Assembly: GCA_045637645.1 (NCBI GenBank)
Contig: JAZTZV010000097.1
Span: forward strand, 1 to 32,588
DNA from: RGIG1959 sp045637645
GTDB lineage: Bacteria > Bacillota > Clostridia > Oscillospirales > Acutalibacteraceae
Length of the DNA: 32,588 nucleotides
Direction of reading: 5' to 3'
The notes below the pieces were generated by a model. It was not told the origin of the DNA, did not search any database, and saw only the letters and a program-made list of their open reading frames with translations. Below, in pieces: positions 31,137-32,588 of this stretch (within the stretch, counting starts at the first letter, position 1; each line of letters begins with the position of its first letter). The translations under genes were made by a program, and so were the position numbers.

Positions 31137-32588
31137 ATGGTTAAAAAGATCGTGAAACGATTTGTACAAAAGCATCGTAAAAAAATCCAATTGTTGCCTC
31201 GCCGTACAATCGCGATCATGCTGTCTGTTTTTATTTTGACGTCCACGTTTTTTGCAGGTGGACTGATCAACTCGTTGGCGGGTAATCCGACGAAAGTGAG
31301 CGGCTTGAATCATTCTGTTCCCGTTCAGCAAATTAACCTCATGCCGACGGATGCTGACACGGTATATTATGATAACAATAACAATATTACCGGTTATTCG
31401 CGCACGACATTATATGCCTCCGATAACGGCAAGGAAAGCGGCAAACATTCCAAAATTGTTGTGAATGAAGACGGTTCTGTTGACTTTACAGCTACGCAAA
31501 ATACGTGGCACGGCAACAATACGGCCCATACATCGACCTCGTATGTTGAAAACTTGACTTTGATCGGTCAACAAATCAATCTTGCCGAAAATCCCTGGTT
31601 GATGACACAATGGAGCGGTTCGGGTCGTGTCAACGGACGTATTTATATTTCTTTCACGAGTAATGGCACGGAATACGGCAAGAACGGAAAACCTCTTACC
31701 GATAATGCGGCGGTTAAAGCGTTTAAGAATACGTATCAAAAAAATCCAACCGCCGCAAAAGGCATTGCTCAAAATCTTGTTGACAACGGCGATTTGATCA
31801 TGATCACGTTGAGCAACGTGATCAAAGATAATGATGCGAACCACAAATATATCAATCCCACTGAAACGGATTTTAATGCCGGCTCGAAATTTGATTTTAC
31901 CGTTGATTTATATAAATATTTGACTGAACAAATTGAAAGCGGTAATATCAAACTATCGTACACCTATAAAGACAGCAACGGCAATACTGTAAATGTAGAT
32001 AAGTCGACGTGGTTGGTTGGTGATGAATGGAAGGATTCTTCCAAGAACTACATAACGGTCTACATGTCGAGTCAAATTATGGCGAGTGAAACCGGACAAC
32101 AATTGACGGCCGGCACCAATACACACTGGGAGCAGTTTGCGCTCGGACGAGAGGTGCTTGATCGTCCTGCTTCGATGCTTCCGCGTACAGCTGAGTTTAT
32201 GGATATTACGGACGTATCCGAAAAAAACGCGGTCAGTTACGGTCGTGTCAGTCCTTCGGTCGACGGTTCGGTTACGTTCAGCAATACATCTGACTCGAAC
32301 TCGGTCATGTTTAGTTGGAGTCTTCGCCGTTATTTTAATGTTTCCGAACTCGAGTCTCTTCACGTAGAAGCCACTTTTTCAGGAATGAGTGCCGATAAAT
32401 TTGATATCAAGAGTTGGTATGGCGGTCGTGTGGCGACGACTATGGACGCAAATCAGAAATATTATACATATCGCGGCACCAACACATCCCTGTCTACATT
32501 ACTTGGCGATCAGTTTATCCGTTCAAAAGAAATAACCGATAGTTCCATTGTGGCGGTTATTGACTTTAATAAATTTGCTAACAGCATT
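31137..32588 (+). CDS. Large secreted surface protein, N-terminal part (3' end outside window)
   Basis: The ATG at 31137 follows AAGGAGGTG by 6 nt, and the frame stays open for 484 codons to the window edge. The N-terminus has a long basic stretch (MVKKIVKRFVQKHRKKIQLL) and a hydrophobic segment (about 25-45, IAIMLSVFILTSTFFAGG), typical of signal peptides on large wall proteins. The rest is rich in Asn, Thr, Ser, Asp and Tyr and looks like beta-rich adhesin modules; there are no enzymatic motifs and only the expected few cysteines (none noticed). A pilus tip adhesin or other LPXTG adhesin is likely, because such a gene often heads a pilus operon, but the C-terminal sorting signal is not in view. 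Codon use is more A/T-rich than in the first pilin. Confidence 0.75.
   Translation, partial: MVKKIVKRFVQKHRKKIQLLPRRTIAIMLSVFILTSTFFAGGLINSLAGNPTKVSGLNHSVPVQQINLMPTDADTVYYDNNNNITGYSRTTLYASDNGKESGKHSKIVVNEDGSVDFTATQNTWHGNNTAHTSTSYVENLTLIGQQINLAENPWLMTQWSGSGRVNGRIYISFTSNGTEYGKNGKPLTDNAAVKAFKNTYQKNPTAAKGIAQNLVDNGDLIMITLSNVIKDNDANHKYINPTETDFNAGSKFDFTVDLYKYLTEQIESGNIKLSYTYKDSNGNTVNVDKSTWLVGDEWKDSSKNYITVYMSSQIMASETGQQLTAGTNTHWEQFALGREVLDRPASMLPRTAEFMDITDVSEKNAVSYGRVSPSVDGSVTFSNTSDSNSVMFSWSLRRYFNVSELESLHVEATFSGMSADKFDIKSWYGGRVATTMDANQKYYTYRGTNTSLSTLLGDQFIRSKEITDSSIVAVIDFNKFANSI

Overview
The window reads as chromosomal DNA of a spore-forming, Gram-positive member of the Clostridia, probably a gut Oscillospiraceae-like lineage; this is inferred from gene content only. 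Signs are LPXTG-type pilus genes with class C sortase, spore genes (SpoVAF, SpoVB and a SleC-like cortex hydrolase), HisZ with short-form HisG, a dgt-dnaG-rpoD cluster, good Shine-Dalgarno sites and Firmicute-type sigma-A promoters. UGA is an ordinary stop for many genes here, so the code is standard table 11.

Layout. 1-3046: the 3' part of a sortase-dependent pilus operon (backbone pilin cut by the window edge, class C sortase, minor pilin, second sortase), closed by a terminator. 3092-8356: ligA, an acyltransferase-like protein and an ABC-F ATPase. 8416-10216: spoVAF-like gene and rpmE (ribosomal protein L31). 10250-15435: yigZ-family gene, then dgt-dnaG-rpoD-rrf2, ending in a bidirectional terminator. 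15442-16716 (minus): metY. 16819-23866: his operon hisZ-G-D-C-B-[A::I]-E followed by mtnN. 23924-24433: small lipoprotein. 24472-28504 (minus): a four-gene set that looks like a split SleC system plus extra peptidoglycan-binding repeats and spoVB. 28605-29270 (minus): ung, divergent from yfbR-gluQ (29376-30921) through promoters that share a -35 region. 31137 to the end: the start of a large secreted surface protein that runs off the window. No intergenic stretch exceeds 300 bases, and I see no tRNA, rRNA, CRISPR, IS element or prophage.

Most notable points. (1) The rpmE reading frame is complete and conserved over 68 codons, but codon 39, the fourth zinc-ligand cysteine, is UGA. It is either a recoded codon, a recent nonsense mutation or a sequence error. 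(2) HisA and HisI are fused in one 350-residue protein while hisH and hisF are missing from an otherwise complete his operon. (3) The domains of clostridial SleC are divided over separate genes: a pro-domain-like protein, a SpoIID-like domain with three peptidoglycan-binding repeats, and a third gene with two further repeats. (4) ung and yfbR have face-to-face promoters with superimposed -35 boxes.
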